Shown here: piece after piece, positions 1 to 10,997 of the stretch
Layout: every line of letters begins with the position of its first letter
Position numbering within the stretch: position 1 is the stretch's first letter
Assembly (NCBI RefSeq): GCF_004342445.1
Contig: NZ_SLWW01000006.1
Coordinates: forward strand, 1 to 64,000
Length of the DNA: 64,000 bases
Source of the DNA: Rhodovulum euryhalinum
Lineage (GTDB): Bacteria > Pseudomonadota > Alphaproteobacteria > Rhodobacterales > Rhodobacteraceae
Direction of reading: 5' to 3'
Notes under the pieces: model-generated
The model's input: the letters and a program-made list of their open reading frames with translations, nothing else
What the model was told of the DNA's origin: nothing
The model's database searches: none
Translations under genes and position numbers: made by a program

Positions 1-111
1 CCAGTCGATCAGCGCCGCCAGCGTGACCAGCTCATGGCGCATGTCGATCATGTCGACGAGGCGCGGCCGGAAGAGATCGTTCTGCTCGGGCGGGCGGGGA
101 CGGTGCTTCAT
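1..111 (-). mobile_element. IS5-family transposase, N-terminal part only (cut by window edge)
   Basis: The first 37 codons of a minus-strand gene run off the left edge. The protein begins MKHRPRPPEQNDLFRPRLVD and continues with a DMRHELVTLAALIDW stretch. This is the usual opening of IS5-group transposases (DLF-R--L--I-----L--LA--IDW), which precedes the DDE domain, here outside the window. I could not find a convincing terminal inverted repeat between 112 and 219, so the element's inner border is not fixed. It lies where rpmD would normally sit upstream of rplO. The family call is from memory of the conserved N-terminus. Confidence 0.7.
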
Positions 112-219
112 GCGGCGGGCCGAAAGTGCAGGGTTACGGCCGGAATCCTATGAAATCCTGCAGGCCATGGCGACAAAAACCTCCGGTTTCAGGATGAAGA
201 TCAACCACTTCGCCGTTGT

Positions 220-519
220 TCAGGCCGGACTATCGAGTTGGCCGGCTGCCAACAGGGCTACTGCTTTTGGAAACTGAAGCGGTGCGTCGACGGCCATAAT
301 AAAGTTTGCCTCGGCGCGATCTGCGGGGATGTCGCAGAGTCGGAATATTTCAGCGCTGAAATCTGAAAAAGAACCCGATGAAATAATGACTTGACGGAGA
401 TTTCCTCGCCACGTCCTTCCGAGCAGGCGGCCTTTCTCAGAGAGAGCCACGAGCGCATCGCGGCTATTCCGATTTCGGTCGCAGCTCCACGCGCCGACGT
501 CCCACCCAAGCGAAATCAT
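220..519 (-). pseudogene. Truncated DUF429-like (RNase H-fold) protein, 99 residues
   Basis: A minus-strand frame starts [11 protein letters not shown] and carries [28 protein letters not shown] and MAVDAPLQFPKA. The pattern GWDVG / DAL--L / RGNLR / F-LC / --DAPL-FP is the N-terminal third of DUF429-type predicted nucleases, which normally run to about 250-300 residues. The frame stops after QLDSPA, so only the first part survives. Base composition is lower in GC than the flanking ribosomal genes. The truncation and the adjacent IS5 piece suggest transfer followed by decay. It could still be a short expressed protein. Family assignment is by motif recall. Confidence 0.5.
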
Positions 520-687
520 CGCGCCCTCCCGGATGCGTGTTGCGGCCCCTCGCGCAAAGGGTTGCATGGACTCTGCGTCCCGTCTATACGCCCCGGTGGC
601 CCCCTCGGGCCGCACAACCAACACCAAGAAACGCCGTGTCCCTCCCATACCGCTTCGGGGGAGGTGTTCCGGCCAAGGAGAAGCGAC

Positions 688-1164
688 ATGAAACTCAATG
701 AACTGCGCGACAACCCGGGCGCGGCGAAGAAGGCCAAGCGGATCGGGCGTGGTCCCGGCTCGGGCAAGGGCAAGACCGCCGGGCGCGGGATCAAGGGTCA
801 GAAATCCCGCTCGGGCGTGGCCATCAACGGCTATGAAGGCGGCCAGATGCCGCTCTACCAGCGGCTGCCCAAGCGTGGCTTCAACAAGCCCAACCGCAAG
901 AACTATGCCGTGGTCAACCTCGGGCTGATCCAGAAATTCGTGGAAGAGGGCAAGCTGGACGCCAGCGCGCCCATCACCGAGGACGCGCTGGTGGCCTCGG
1001 GCCTGGTGCGGCGCAAGCTCGACGGCATCCGCGTGCTGGGCAAGGGCGGGCTGACGGTCAAGCTGTCGATCGACGTGACCGGCGCCTCGCGCTCGGCGAT
1101 CGAGGTGGTCGAGAAGGCCGGCGGCACGCTCAAGACCGCCGCTCCGGCGGAGGTGACCGAATAA
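688..1164 (+). CDS. rplO: 50S ribosomal protein L15
   Basis: Encodes 158 residues, the usual length for L15. The start [12 protein letters not shown] and the glycine/lysine-rich [20 protein letters not shown] stretch are diagnostic of the N-terminal loop that threads into 23S rRNA. The C-terminal half has the [11 protein letters not shown] strand typical of the family. The ATG is preceded by AAGGAGAAGC. It is the last ribosomal gene of the spc operon here and is followed 106 bases later by secY, as in most bacteria. rpmD, expected immediately upstream, is not in the window. Confidence 0.97.
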   Translation: MKLNELRDNPGAAKKAKRIGRGPGSGKGKTAGRGIKGQKSRSGVAINGYEGGQMPLYQRLPKRGFNKPNRKNYAVVNLGLIQKFVEEGKLDASAPITEDALVASGLVRRKLDGIRVLGKGGLTVKLSIDVTGASRSAIEVVEKAGGTLKTAAPAEVTE

Positions 1165-1270
1165 GTGGTTGTTCGCGGCGCCCGCGCCGCTTAAATCACC
1201 CCTAGTTTTCCCATGCGCCGCCGGAGCCGGAAGACGGTCCGGCGGCGCTGTCCTTGAACAGAGGCTCAGC

Positions 1271-2625
<1,355 letters not shown>

Positions 2626-2629
<4 letters not shown>

Positions 2630-3273
2630 ACATCATTCTTCTTGGCCCCCCGGGGGCGGGCAAGGGCACCCAGGCCCGCAGGCTGGTCGAGGAACGCGGC
2701 ATGGTCCAGTTGTCGACCGGCGACATGCTGCGCGATGCCCGCAGTTCCGGCACCGAGATGGGCAAGCGCGTCGCCGCGGTGATGGACCGGGGCGAGCTTG
2801 TCACCGACGAGATCGTGATCGGGCTGATCGCCGAAAAGCTGGAGCAGGGCGCCGAGGGCGGCTTCATCTTCGACGGCTTCCCCCGCACGCTGGCGCAGGC
2901 CGACGCGCTGGGCGAGTTGCTGGCCAGCAAGGGCCAGAAGCTCGACGCCGTGATCGAGATGCGGGTCGATGACGAGGTTCTGGTGGCCCGCATCACCGCG
3001 CGCTCGACCTGCGGCGGCTGCGGCGAGGTCTACAACGACCAGACCAAGCCGATTCCCGCGGATGGCAAATGTACGAAATGCGGTGGCACCGAATTCAAGC
3101 GCCGGGCCGATGACAACGAGGAAAGCCTGCGCCAGCGGCTGATGGAATATTACAAGAAGACCTCGCCCCTGATCGGCTATTATTACGCCAAGGGCCAGCT
3201 CTCGGCGGTCGATGGTCTGGCCGAGATCGAGGCCGTCGCCGCTGAAATCAATGCGGTGCTTGACAAGGGGTGA
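2626..3273 (+). CDS. adk: Adenylate kinase
   Basis: 215 residues, the long (LID-containing) form. Catalyses ATP + AMP to 2 ADP in the cytosol. The P-loop [11 protein letters not shown] is at residues 7-17, followed by the AMP-binding STGDMLR and FDGFPRT motifs. The LID carries four cysteines in CGGC...CTKC arrangement, so it probably binds a zinc ion, as in many adenylate kinases outside the enterics. The ATG overlaps the secY stop codon by four bases, the standard secY-adk coupling. Confidence 0.97.
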
Positions 3274-3281
3274 ATCGCCCC

Positions 3282-3310
3282 TTGACGGGAGGCGGGATTC
3301 GCCCTAGGCA
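3282..3310 (+). promoter_or_regulatory. Predicted sigma-70 promoter of the alpha operon
   Basis: TTGACG at 3282-3287 and TAGGCA at 3305-3310 are separated by 17 bases. It lies just after adk and directs transcription into rpsM-rpsK-rpoA-rplQ. The predicted start near 3317 gives a leader of about 145 nt. Confidence 0.55.
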
Positions 3311-3378
3311 CGGCGTCTCGAAGAAGAATCGACCTATTGTCGCAGGCGGGCTTGTCCGCTGCGGCCAGGGACAGAGGC

Positions 3379-3440
3379 GGCCCGAAGGCAGCGCGCTTTC
3401 GGGCCTCAGTTGTGAAAAAAGGTTCCGGAATTACGGAACC
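3379..3440 (+). promoter_or_regulatory. Structured 5' leader of the alpha operon (two hairpins)
   Basis: Two perfect stems lie between the predicted promoter and the rpsM start: GGCCCGAA (3379-3386) with TTCGGGCC (3398-3405), and GGTTCCG (3421-3427) with CGGAACC (3434-3440). The second ends shortly before the GAAAGGAAAG ribosome-binding region. Ribosomal-protein operons often use leader structures for autoregulation; that role here is inference. Confidence 0.4.
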
Positions 3441-3461
3441 GCAACGAAAGGAAAGATACGC

Positions 3462-3830
3462 GTGGCACGTATTGCTGGCGTCAACATCCCCACCGGAAAA
3501 CGCGTCCCCATCGCGCTCACCTATATCCACGGCATCGGTCCGGCCTCGGCCGAGGCGATCTGCGCCGCTGTCGGCATCGAAGCCTCGCGCCGCGTCAACG
3601 AGCTTTCGGATGCCGAGGTGCTGGCCATCCGCGAACATATCGACGCCAACCTGACCGTCGAAGGCGACCTGCGCCGCGAAGTGCAGATGAACGTCAAGCG
3701 GCTGATGGATCTGGGCTGCTACCGGGGGCTTCGCCACCGCCGCAACCTGCCGGTTCGCGGCCAGCGCACCCACACCAATGCCCGCACCCGCAAGGGCCCG
3801 GCAAAAGCCATTGCCGGCAAGAAGAAATAA
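3462..3830 (+). CDS. rpsM: 30S ribosomal protein S13
   Basis: 122 residues from a GTG start. The sequence [20 protein letters not shown] followed by YIHGIG is the canonical S13 N-terminus, and the basic tail ends in [20 protein letters not shown], which reaches the tRNA sites on the 30S head. The GTG is chosen because ARIAGVNIP must be preceded immediately by the start and a GAAAGGAAAG Shine-Dalgarno lies just upstream. First gene of the alpha operon; rpsK follows after 15 bases. Confidence 0.96.
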   Translation: MARIAGVNIPTGKRVPIALTYIHGIGPASAEAICAAVGIEASRRVNELSDAEVLAIREHIDANLTVEGDLRREVQMNVKRLMDLGCYRGLRHRRNLPVRGQRTHTNARTRKGPAKAIAGKKK

Positions 3831-3845
3831 GGGAGGGCATCAGGT

Positions 3846-4235
3846 ATGGCACGCGAAAAGACCCGCATCCGCCGCAAGGAACGCAAGAACATCGCCGCCG
3901 GTGTGGCGCATGTGAACTCGTCCTTCAACAACACCAAGATCCTGATTTCCGACGTGCAGGGCAACGCGATTGCCTGGTCGTCGGCGGGCACGATGGGTTT
4001 CAAGGGCTCGCGCAAGTCGACCCCCTATGCCGCCCAGATGGCCGCCGAGGATGCCGGCCGCAAGGCGCAGGAACATGGCGTCAGAACCATCGAGGTCGAG
4101 GTGCAGGGCCCCGGCTCGGGCCGCGAATCGGCGCTGCGCGCGCTGGCCGCCGTTGGCTTCAACATCACCTCGATCCGCGATGTGACCCCGATCGCGCATA
4201 ACGGCTGCCGGCCGCCGAAACGCCGCCGCGTCTGA
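3846..4235 (+). CDS. rpsK: 30S ribosomal protein S11
   Basis: 129 residues, standard length. S11 sits on the 30S platform next to 16S rRNA helix 45. Characteristic segments are [53 protein letters not shown] and the C-terminal [18 protein letters not shown]. The ATG is preceded by AGGGAGGGCATCAGGT. Second gene of the alpha operon. Unlike in Escherichia coli, rpsD does not follow; rpoA comes next, as in alphaproteobacteria. Confidence 0.97.
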   Translation: MAREKTRIRRKERKNIAAGVAHVNSSFNNTKILISDVQGNAIAWSSAGTMGFKGSRKSTPYAAQMAAEDAGRKAQEHGVRTIEVEVQGPGSGRESALRALAAVGFNITSIRDVTPIAHNGCRPPKRRRV

Positions 4236-4249
4236 TCGCGTGACTTTCC

Positions 4250-4276
4250 ACCCGGGCCGCGACCGCCGGCCCGGGT
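4250..4276 (+). terminator. Hairpin between rpsK and rpoA
   Basis: ACCCGGGCC (4250-4258) pairs perfectly with GGCCCGGGT (4268-4276) around a 9-base loop, followed by TTTGTCGTTATTT. It could be a partial terminator or processing site that sets rpoA expression apart from the ribosomal proteins. Confidence 0.6.
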
Positions 4277-4345
4277 TTGTCGTTATTTCCCTCGGGCGTC
4301 CCTCGCCTCGGACATGGGCGAAGGGCAGGAATTGAGGAGACAGAC

Positions 4346-5362
4346 ATGATCCACAAGAATTGGCAGGAACTCATCAAGCCGACCCAGCTCGAGGTCAAGC
4401 CGGGCAACGATCCCGCGCGCCAGGCGACGGTGATCGCCGAGCCGCTGGAACGCGGTTTCGGCCTGACGCTGGGCAACGCGCTGCGCCGGGTGCTGATGAG
4501 CTCGCTGCAGGGCGCGGCGATCACCTCGGTGCAGATCGACAACGTGCTGCACGAGTTCTCGTCGGTGGCGGGCGTGCGCGAGGACGTGACCGACATCGTG
4601 CTGAACCTGAAGGGTGTCGCGCTGCGGATGGAGGTCGAGGGGCCCAAGCGGCTGTCGATCTCGGCCAAGGGGCCGGGCATCGTGACTGCCGGCGACATCT
4701 CGGAAACCGCCGGCATCGAGGTCCTGAACCGCGACCACGTGATCTGCCACCTCGACGAGGGGGCCGACCTGTTCATGGAATTGATCGTGAACACCGGCAA
4801 GGGCTATGTCGCGGCCGACAAGAATCGTCCCGAGGATGCCCCCATCGGGTTGATCCCGATCGACGCGATCTACTCGCCGGTGAAAAAAGTGGCATATGAC
4901 GTGCAGCCGACCCGCGAGGGGCAGGTGCTCGACTATGACAAATTGACGCTCAAGATCGAGACCGACGGCTCGCTGACCCCCGATGATGCGGTCGCCTACG
5001 CCGCCCGCATCCTTCAGGACCAGCTGTCGATCTTCGTCAATTTCGAAGAGCCCGAATCGGCCGGCCGCGAGTCCGAGGACGAGGGGCTGGAGTTCAACCC
5101 GCTCCTGCTCAAGAAGGTCGACGAACTGGAACTTTCGGTGCGGTCTGCCAACTGCCTCAAGAACGACAACATCGTCTATATCGGCGACCTGATCCAGAAG
5201 ACCGAGGCCGAGATGCTTCGGACCCCAAACTTCGGCCGCAAGTCGCTCAACGAGATCAAGGAAGTGCTCTCGGGCATGGGGCTGCATCTCGGCATGGATG
5301 TCGAGGAATGGCCGCCCGAGAACATCGAGGATCTGGCCAAGAAGTTCGAGGACCAGTTCTGA
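4346..5362 (+). CDS. rpoA: RNA polymerase alpha subunit
   Basis: 338 residues. The N-terminal domain (about 1-235) has the dimerisation motifs [17 protein letters not shown] and [10 protein letters not shown]. The C-terminal domain (about 250-338) has the DNA- and activator-binding [18 protein letters not shown] and [17 protein letters not shown] segments, joined by an acidic linker. The ATG follows ATTGAGGAGACAGAC. It assembles the polymerase core and contacts activators such as Crp/Fnr proteins. It sits between rpsK and rplQ, the usual place. Confidence 0.97.
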   Translation: MIHKNWQELIKPTQLEVKPGNDPARQATVIAEPLERGFGLTLGNALRRVLMSSLQGAAITSVQIDNVLHEFSSVAGVREDVTDIVLNLKGVALRMEVEGPKRLSISAKGPGIVTAGDISETAGIEVLNRDHVICHLDEGADLFMELIVNTGKGYVAADKNRPEDAPIGLIPIDAIYSPVKKVAYDVQPTREGQVLDYDKLTLKIETDGSLTPDDAVAYAARILQDQLSIFVNFEEPESAGRESEDEGLEFNPLLLKKVDELELSVRSANCLKNDNIVYIGDLIQKTEAEMLRTPNFGRKSLNEIKEVLSGMGLHLGMDVEEWPPENIEDLAKKFEDQF

Positions 5363-5375
5363 GAGCGGCGGGTTT

Positions 5376-5417
5376 CACCCACCCTGCGCCGCAAGGGTAG
5401 GGTGGGTGTCGACCCAC
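5376..5417 (+). repeat. Palindromic GGTGGGT / ACCCACC element after rpoA
   Basis: ACCCACCCT (5376-5384) pairs with AGGGTGGGT (5398-5406), and GGTGGGT at 5400-5406 can alternatively pair with ACCCACC at 5411-5417. Nested GGGTTTCACCC-type palindromes like this are scattered between genes in many Rhodobacteraceae genomes (from memory). It lies in the rpoA-rplQ gap and may stabilise or end the transcript. Confidence 0.5.
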
Positions 5418-5517
5418 CGTCACGACACGGGCACACCGCCCCAAGGAGAGCGGCCCGCACGCATGGGCTGCCGGACAAAGCAAAACCGCCCGTAGAGGGC
5501 ACGAACGGAGAAGACCA

Positions 5518-5937
5518 ATGCGTCACGCCAGCGGATACCGCCGCCTGAACCGCACCCATGAACACCGCAAGGCGATGTTTGCCAATATGGCCGGTTCGCT
5601 CATCGAACATGAACAGATCAAGACCACGCTGCCCAAGGCCAAGGAGCTCAAGCGAATCGCCGACAAACTGGTGACGCTGGGCAAGCGCGGCGACCTGCAC
5701 GCCCGCCGCCAGGCCGCTGCGCAACTCAAGCAGGATGCCCATGTCGCCAAGCTCTTCGACGTGCTGGGACCGCGCTACGCCGAACGCCAGGGCGGTTACG
5801 TCCGGGTGCTGAAGGCCGGTTTCCGCTATGGCGACATGGCGCCGATGGCGATCGTCGAACTGGTCGACCGCGACCCCGCAGCCAAGGGGGCCGCCGACCG
5901 AGCCCGGCTCGAGGCCGAGGCCGACGCCGAGGAATGA
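5518..5937 (+). CDS. rplQ: 50S ribosomal protein L17
   Basis: 139 residues. The start [20 protein letters not shown], then [21 protein letters not shown], is the highly conserved L17 core, and [20 protein letters not shown] is the C-terminal fold. The acidic tail (EAEADAEE) is common in alphaproteobacteria. L17 binds 23S rRNA on the back of the 50S subunit. It closes the alpha operon and is followed by a clear terminator. Confidence 0.97.
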   Translation: MRHASGYRRLNRTHEHRKAMFANMAGSLIEHEQIKTTLPKAKELKRIADKLVTLGKRGDLHARRQAAAQLKQDAHVAKLFDVLGPRYAERQGGYVRVLKAGFRYGDMAPMAIVELVDRDPAAKGAADRARLEAEADAEE

Positions 5938-5961
5938 GTCCCCCGGTGCTTCGAAACATGA

Positions 5962-5987
5962 AAGGCCCCGCCATTCGGTGGGGCCTT
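5962..5987 (+). terminator. Rho-independent terminator of the alpha operon
   Basis: AAGGCCCC (5962-5969) pairs with GGGGCCTT (5980-5987), with a 10-base loop that can form further pairs, and GTTCGTTTT follows. It lies 24 bases after the rplQ stop. Confidence 0.8.
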
Positions 5988-6017
5988 GTTCGTTTTCCCG
6001 GCCGGTCTGTCCGCCGG

Positions 6018-6203
6018 TCACGCCAGAAGCTCGGCGCCTGCCATGCCGCGCTGGTTTTCCAGCACCCGGTCGACGTCGCGCAGCATGCGCTCAAGCTGGT
6101 CGTCGGCGACCGGCGTTGCCCCGACAAATTCGAGAAGGTCCGTGCGGATGCCCGCGGGCAGCCGCATCAGACGATTGAAAAGACTTGGATGGATTGTGCG
6201 CAC
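6018..6203 (-). CDS. Small hypothetical protein, 61 residues
   Basis: Minus-strand frame with a GTG start at 6203 preceded by GCGGAG at 6-base spacing, giving a protein that starts MRTIHPSLFNRLMRLPAGIR and ends RGMAGAELLA. An internal ATG at 6167 would give 49 residues. The product is mixed charged/hydrophobic with no signal peptide or known motif. It is divergent from luxR, with about 100 bases between them, so the two could share a control region. Its distinct ribosome-binding site and protein-like composition are the only support; I do not recognise a family. Confidence 0.45.
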   Translation of the reverse strand: MRTIHPSLFNRLMRLPAGIRTDLLEFVGATPVADDQLERMLRDVDRVLENQRGMAGAELLA

Positions 6204-6270
6204 CGAATACTCCGCTAGAATACAAAATTCCCAGGGCCTTCCTCGCGGTCTCCCTGAGATCAATTTAAGG

Positions 6271-6299
6271 TTGACTGGGTTTCATGCAACTTGTCTAAA
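6271..6299 (+). promoter_or_regulatory. Predicted sigma-70 promoter of luxR, close to the start codon
   Basis: TTGACT (6271-6276) and TCTAAA (6294-6299) with a 17-base spacer. Transcription would begin at about 6305, which is also the luxR ATG, so the mRNA may be leaderless; no Shine-Dalgarno is visible before the ATG. Confidence 0.5.
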
Positions 6300-6304
6300 A
6301 AGTC

Positions 6305-6916
6305 ATGTTCGAAAAGTCAGTGTTTGATCGGGAATTAAGGGCGCTCGATGCCTTGGCCCCCAAAGGGTACAACATCGGTTTGCATATCAGGTTCACCTCG
6401 CCCCTGATGACCTTTCAGACCTATGACCCGGCGTGGCTTGCCTACTATACCGAGCATGGCTATGTCCTGCGCGACCCTATGGTCGCATGGGGCTTTTCAA
6501 CCACTGGCGCGACACGGTGGAGCAACCAGAATATTCCGGACCCTTTCGGCATCCTCGAAGATGCCAGGCGGTTCGGGTTGAGGTTCGGCGTGACGATCTC
6601 CTGGGGGCCGATTACCTCCAGGACCATTGCGAGTGTGGCACGAGCAGATCGGGAATTCACGGATGCCGAGATCGACAGGATCGAGGCCATCGTGCGTCGT
6701 TTGCACGACATGACCGAGCCACCGCAAGAGCTGACCAAGGCTCAGATCGAGGCGCTCAAATGCATTGCGGACGGCGATCGCCATGCGGCCGCTGCAAGCA
6801 AGCTGGGGATATCGGAAAGTGCGCTCAAGGCCCGCCTCGCATCTGCGCGCGAGCGGCTCATGGCGCGCACGACTGCCGAAGCGATACAGCGCGCAAAGGA
6901 CTACCGGCTGCTCTGA
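6305..6916 (+). CDS. LuxR-family quorum-sensing regulator
   Basis: 203 residues. The autoinducer-binding domain (about 15-135) has W44, Y48, D57, P58 and W72 at exactly the spacing of the acyl-homoserine-lactone contacts in TraR/LuxR. A GerE-type helix-turn-helix occupies about 143-203 (LTKAQIEALKCIADGD, then ASKLGISESALKARLASARE). It is expected to bind an acyl-homoserine lactone and control transcription, and luxI follows 57 bases downstream. The ATG at 6305 is kept because the next methionine would remove part of the ligand domain. I saw no convincing lux box in the luxR-luxI gap. Confidence 0.88.
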   Translation: MFEKSVFDRELRALDALAPKGYNIGLHIRFTSPLMTFQTYDPAWLAYYTEHGYVLRDPMVAWGFSTTGATRWSNQNIPDPFGILEDARRFGLRFGVTISWGPITSRTIASVARADREFTDAEIDRIEAIVRRLHDMTEPPQELTKAQIEALKCIADGDRHAAAASKLGISESALKARLASARERLMARTTAEAIQRAKDYRLL

Positions 6917-6973
6917 CGGCTTTCGCCTTCCGCAAGGTTAACGACCACACCACCAACCCTGCAGGAGGCTCTT

Positions 6974-7564
6974 ATGCAGACCACCACTCTTTCCTTCGAA
7001 AATCTTCACAACCATGGCGAGCTTTTCGCGAACATGCTTCGTGCGCGCCGCGAACTCTTCATCGAGCGCAACAAATGGGACCTGCCCGAGGCGATGGGCA
7101 TGGAGTACGACCAGTACGATACCCCCGCCAGCCGCTGGGTCGTAGTGCATGACGAGCTGGGCCAGGTGCTGGCCGGCAACCGGCTGACGCCCACCACGGC
7201 GCGCTGTGGCATCTACACCTACATGATCCGCGATGCGCAAAAGGGGCTGCTGGACACGATCCCCGCGCATCTTCTCCATGACGAGGCGCCGGTTTCCGAA
7301 ACCGTCTGGGAAAGCTCGCGGCTGTTCGTGTCGCAACGGGTGCCGCTGGCGCAGCGCCGCCCGATCTACTTCAATCTCGTGCAGGAACTGGCCAAGGCCG
7401 CGCGAAACCTCGGCGCAACCCAGTGCCTGACGCTGCTGAACGCGAACTGGACCCTGTGGTACAAGCGCGTGGGCATCGACATGACGGCCATGGGCCCGGT
7501 GATGGAGATCGACGGCATCAACAACCAGGTCGTCTCGATGAACTTCGCGTCCAACCTGCACTGA
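6974..7564 (+). CDS. luxI: Acyl-homoserine-lactone synthase (LuxI family)
   Basis: 196 residues, the usual LuxI size. R25, F29, W35, D46, D49 and R70 match the invariant catalytic and acyl-ACP-binding residues of LuxI at one-residue offset (R24, F28, W34, D45, D48, R69), and the WESSRL segment matches the conserved glutamate/arginine region. It makes the autoinducer from S-adenosylmethionine and acyl-ACP. A good CAGGAGGCTCTT ribosome-binding site precedes the ATG. Paired with the luxR upstream and ended by a hairpin directly after the stop. The acyl chain cannot be predicted. Confidence 0.92.
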   Translation: MQTTTLSFENLHNHGELFANMLRARRELFIERNKWDLPEAMGMEYDQYDTPASRWVVVHDELGQVLAGNRLTPTTARCGIYTYMIRDAQKGLLDTIPAHLLHDEAPVSETVWESSRLFVSQRVPLAQRRPIYFNLVQELAKAARNLGATQCLTLLNANWTLWYKRVGIDMTAMGPVMEIDGINNQVVSMNFASNLH

Positions 7565-7575
7565 TGCTGCCCGGA

Positions 7576-7599
7576 CCCCCCGCCTGGGTGGGCGGGGGG
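7576..7599 (+). terminator. GC-rich hairpin after luxI
   Basis: CCCCCCGCC (7576-7584) pairs perfectly with GGCGGGGGG (7591-7599) around a 6-base loop, 11 bases after the luxI stop. There is no T tract, which is common for such hairpins in high-GC genomes. Confidence 0.6.
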
Positions 7600-7671
7600 C
7601 GTGCCCCGGGCGTTGAACTTCGAACGCCACGCGCGCATATGCTTGGGCGACGCGAACCGCCCGAGCAGCCG

Positions 7672-9057
<1,386 letters not shown>

Positions 9058-9080
9058 CGCGGCTGGGCTAGGCTCGGCCG

Positions 9081-10400
9081 ATGGCTGACCTCTTCGACCG
9101 GAACGAGCCCGAGACCCCCCACCGGCCGGGCCCGCGCCCGCTGGCAGACCGGCTGCGGCCGAAACGGCTGGCGGACGTGATCGGGCAGGAACACATCCTC
9201 GGCCCCGACGGGCCTCTGGGCGTGATGCTGGCCTCGGGCACGCTGTCCTCGCTGATCCTGTGGGGGCCGCCGGGCGTGGGCAAGACCACCATTGCGCGGC
9301 TGCTGGCGGACGAGACGGATCTGAGCTTCGTGCAGATCAGCGCGATCTTCACCGGGGTCGCGGACCTGAAGAAGGTGTTCGAGGCGGCGAAGATGCGGCA
9401 CGCGAACGGGCAGGGGACGCTGCTGTTCGTCGATGAGATCCACCGTTTCAACAAGGCCCAGCAGGACGGCTTCCTTCCGCATATGGAGGATGGCACGATC
9501 CTGCTGGTCGGCGCGACCACGGAAAACCCGTCCTTCGAGTTGAACGCAGCCCTTCTGAGCCGGGCGCAGGTGCTGGTGCTGGACCGGCTCGACCTTGCCC
9601 ACCTGGAACTGCTGGCGCAACGCGCCGAGCACGAGCTTGGCCACGCCCTGCCGCTGACCGGCCCCGCGCGCGAGCAGTTGCTGGAAATGTCCGATGGCGA
9701 CGGACGCGCGCTGCTGAACCTGATCGAGCAGGTCGCGGCCTGGAAGGTCGAGGGCGCGCTGTCGCCCGAGGCCCTGGCCCAGCGGCTGCAACGCCGCGCG
9801 GCGCAATACGACAAGTCGGGCGACGCGCATTACAACCTGATCTCGGCGCTGCACAAATCCGTGCGCGGGTCCGATCCCGACGCCGCGCTTTACTGGCTGG
9901 CGCGGATGCTGGAGGGCGGCGAGGATCCCCGCTTTCTGGCCCGCCGCATCACCCGGATGGCGATCGAGGATATCGGGCTGGCCGACCCGCAGGCGCAGAC
10001 GCTCTGCCTGGACGCGTGGCAGGTCTATGAACGGCTGGGCAGTCCCGAGGGCGAACTGGCGCTGGCGCAGGCGGTGATCTACCTCGCCCTCGCGCCGAAA
10101 TCGAACGCGGGCTACGCCGCCTACAAGAACGCGCGGGCGGCGGCGAAACGCACCGGGTCCGAGCCCCCGCCGAAACACATCCTGAACGCGCCGACCCGGC
10201 TGATGAAGGAGCAGGGCTATGGCGCGGGCTATGAATACGACCACGATGCCGAGGCCGGGTTCTCGGGCCAGGACTACTTCCCCGAGGGCATGAAGCGCGG
10301 CGTCTACTACTCCCCCGTCGAACGCGGGTTCGAGCGGGAGCTGAAGCGCCGGCTGGACTATTTCACCAGGCTGCGCGGCCAGCGCCAGGGCGGGGGTTAG
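9081..10400 (+). CDS. rarA: Replication-associated recombination protein A (AAA+ ATPase)
   Basis: 439 residues, typical for RarA/MgsA. Walker A is WGPPGVGKTTIA (about residues 57-67), Walker B is LLFVDEIHRFNK, and sensor 1 is LLVGATTENPSFELN. The C-terminal half has the tetramerisation and SSB-interaction region with LARMLEGGEDPRFLARRI and EDIGLADP, diagnostic of the RarA/WRNIP1 family rather than RuvB. It acts at stalled replication forks. It follows the DegP-type gene with little space. Confidence 0.95.
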   Translation: MADLFDRNEPETPHRPGPRPLADRLRPKRLADVIGQEHILGPDGPLGVMLASGTLSSLILWGPPGVGKTTIARLLADETDLSFVQISAIFTGVADLKKVFEAAKMRHANGQGTLLFVDEIHRFNKAQQDGFLPHMEDGTILLVGATTENPSFELNAALLSRAQVLVLDRLDLAHLELLAQRAEHELGHALPLTGPAREQLLEMSDGDGRALLNLIEQVAAWKVEGALSPEALAQRLQRRAAQYDKSGDAHYNLISALHKSVRGSDPDAALYWLARMLEGGEDPRFLARRITRMAIEDIGLADPQAQTLCLDAWQVYERLGSPEGELALAQAVIYLALAPKSNAGYAAYKNARAAAKRTGSEPPPKHILNAPTRLMKEQGYGAGYEYDHDAEAGFSGQDYFPEGMKRGVYYSPVERGFERELKRRLDYFTRLRGQRQGGG

Positions 10401-10439
10401 CGCGGGGCGGGCGGCGCAGGCCAGGGACCGGTTTCGCCT

Positions 10440-10520
10440 TGGCTGCGCCAAGGCGACCGTCTGGGGGGCGCTGCCCCCCAGACCCCCCGGAGTATTTCCG
10501 CCAAGAAGAAGGTTGCAGGC
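10440..10520 (+). repeat. Rhodobacteraceae-type GC-rich intergenic palindrome
   Basis: The rarA-crcB gap has CGCCTTGG paired with CCAAGGCG, then GTCTGGGGGGC paired with GCCCCCCAGAC, then a CCCCCCGGAGTATTT tail and GCCAAGAAGAA. A hairpin followed by GGAGTATTT and GCCAAGAAGA is a recurrent intergenic element in this family (recalled, not searched). It may act as terminator for rarA. Confidence 0.55.
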
Positions 10521-10616
10521 CCGCAGTGCACCGCCGGCCGCAACCGGGCCAGGCGGCGTGCGCCCCCGGTACGCGGAGCGGTTGACAAGCGCGGGCCGCG
10601 GCGCGAAGGGAGACCC

Positions 10617-10997
10617 ATGACAGGCGGAACGATCCTTCAGGTGGCATTGGGCGGCGCGATCGGCGCCGTGGGGCGATACCTCACGGGGGTCGCAACGATC
10701 CGCCTGATGGGGCCGGGCTTTCCCTGGGGCACGCTGACGGTGAACGTCGTCGGATCGTTCCTGATGGGGGTCGTGGTGGTGGTCCTGGCCAAGAAGTTCG
10801 GCAACGCCTATGCGCCCTTCCTGATGACCGGCATGCTTGGCGGGTTCACCACCTTTTCGGCGTTCTCGCTGGATGCGCTGACGATCTATGAACGCGGGCA
10901 GGTCCACCTGGCCGCGACCTATGTGCTGGCCTCGGTCGTCCTGTCGCTGGCGGCGATCGCGGCGGGGCTTGCGGTGGCGCGGGGGTTGATGCCATGA
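10617..10997 (+). CDS. crcB: Fluoride ion channel CrcB/Fluc
   Basis: 126 residues with four predicted membrane helices, the size of a homodimeric Fluc channel. Family motifs are GGAIGAVGRY near the N-terminus, GTLTVNVVGSFLMG in helix 2 and GGFTTFSAFSLD in the broken helix 3 that binds the central sodium and lines the pore. It exports fluoride from the cytosol. The ATG follows GAAGGGAGACCC. I saw no fluoride riboswitch upstream. Its stop overlaps the next start by four bases. Confidence 0.93.
   Translation: MTGGTILQVALGGAIGAVGRYLTGVATIRLMGPGFPWGTLTVNVVGSFLMGVVVVVLAKKFGNAYAPFLMTGMLGGFTTFSAFSLDALTIYERGQVHLAATYVLASVVLSLAAIAAGLAVARGLMP

Noticed and set aside
6917-6973. lux box between luxR and luxI
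   Set aside because: No 18-20 base inverted repeat with the expected CT/AG arms is visible.
10401-10616. Fluoride riboswitch before crcB
   Set aside because: I looked for the conserved core and pseudoknot and did not find them; the gap is filled by the dispersed palindrome.
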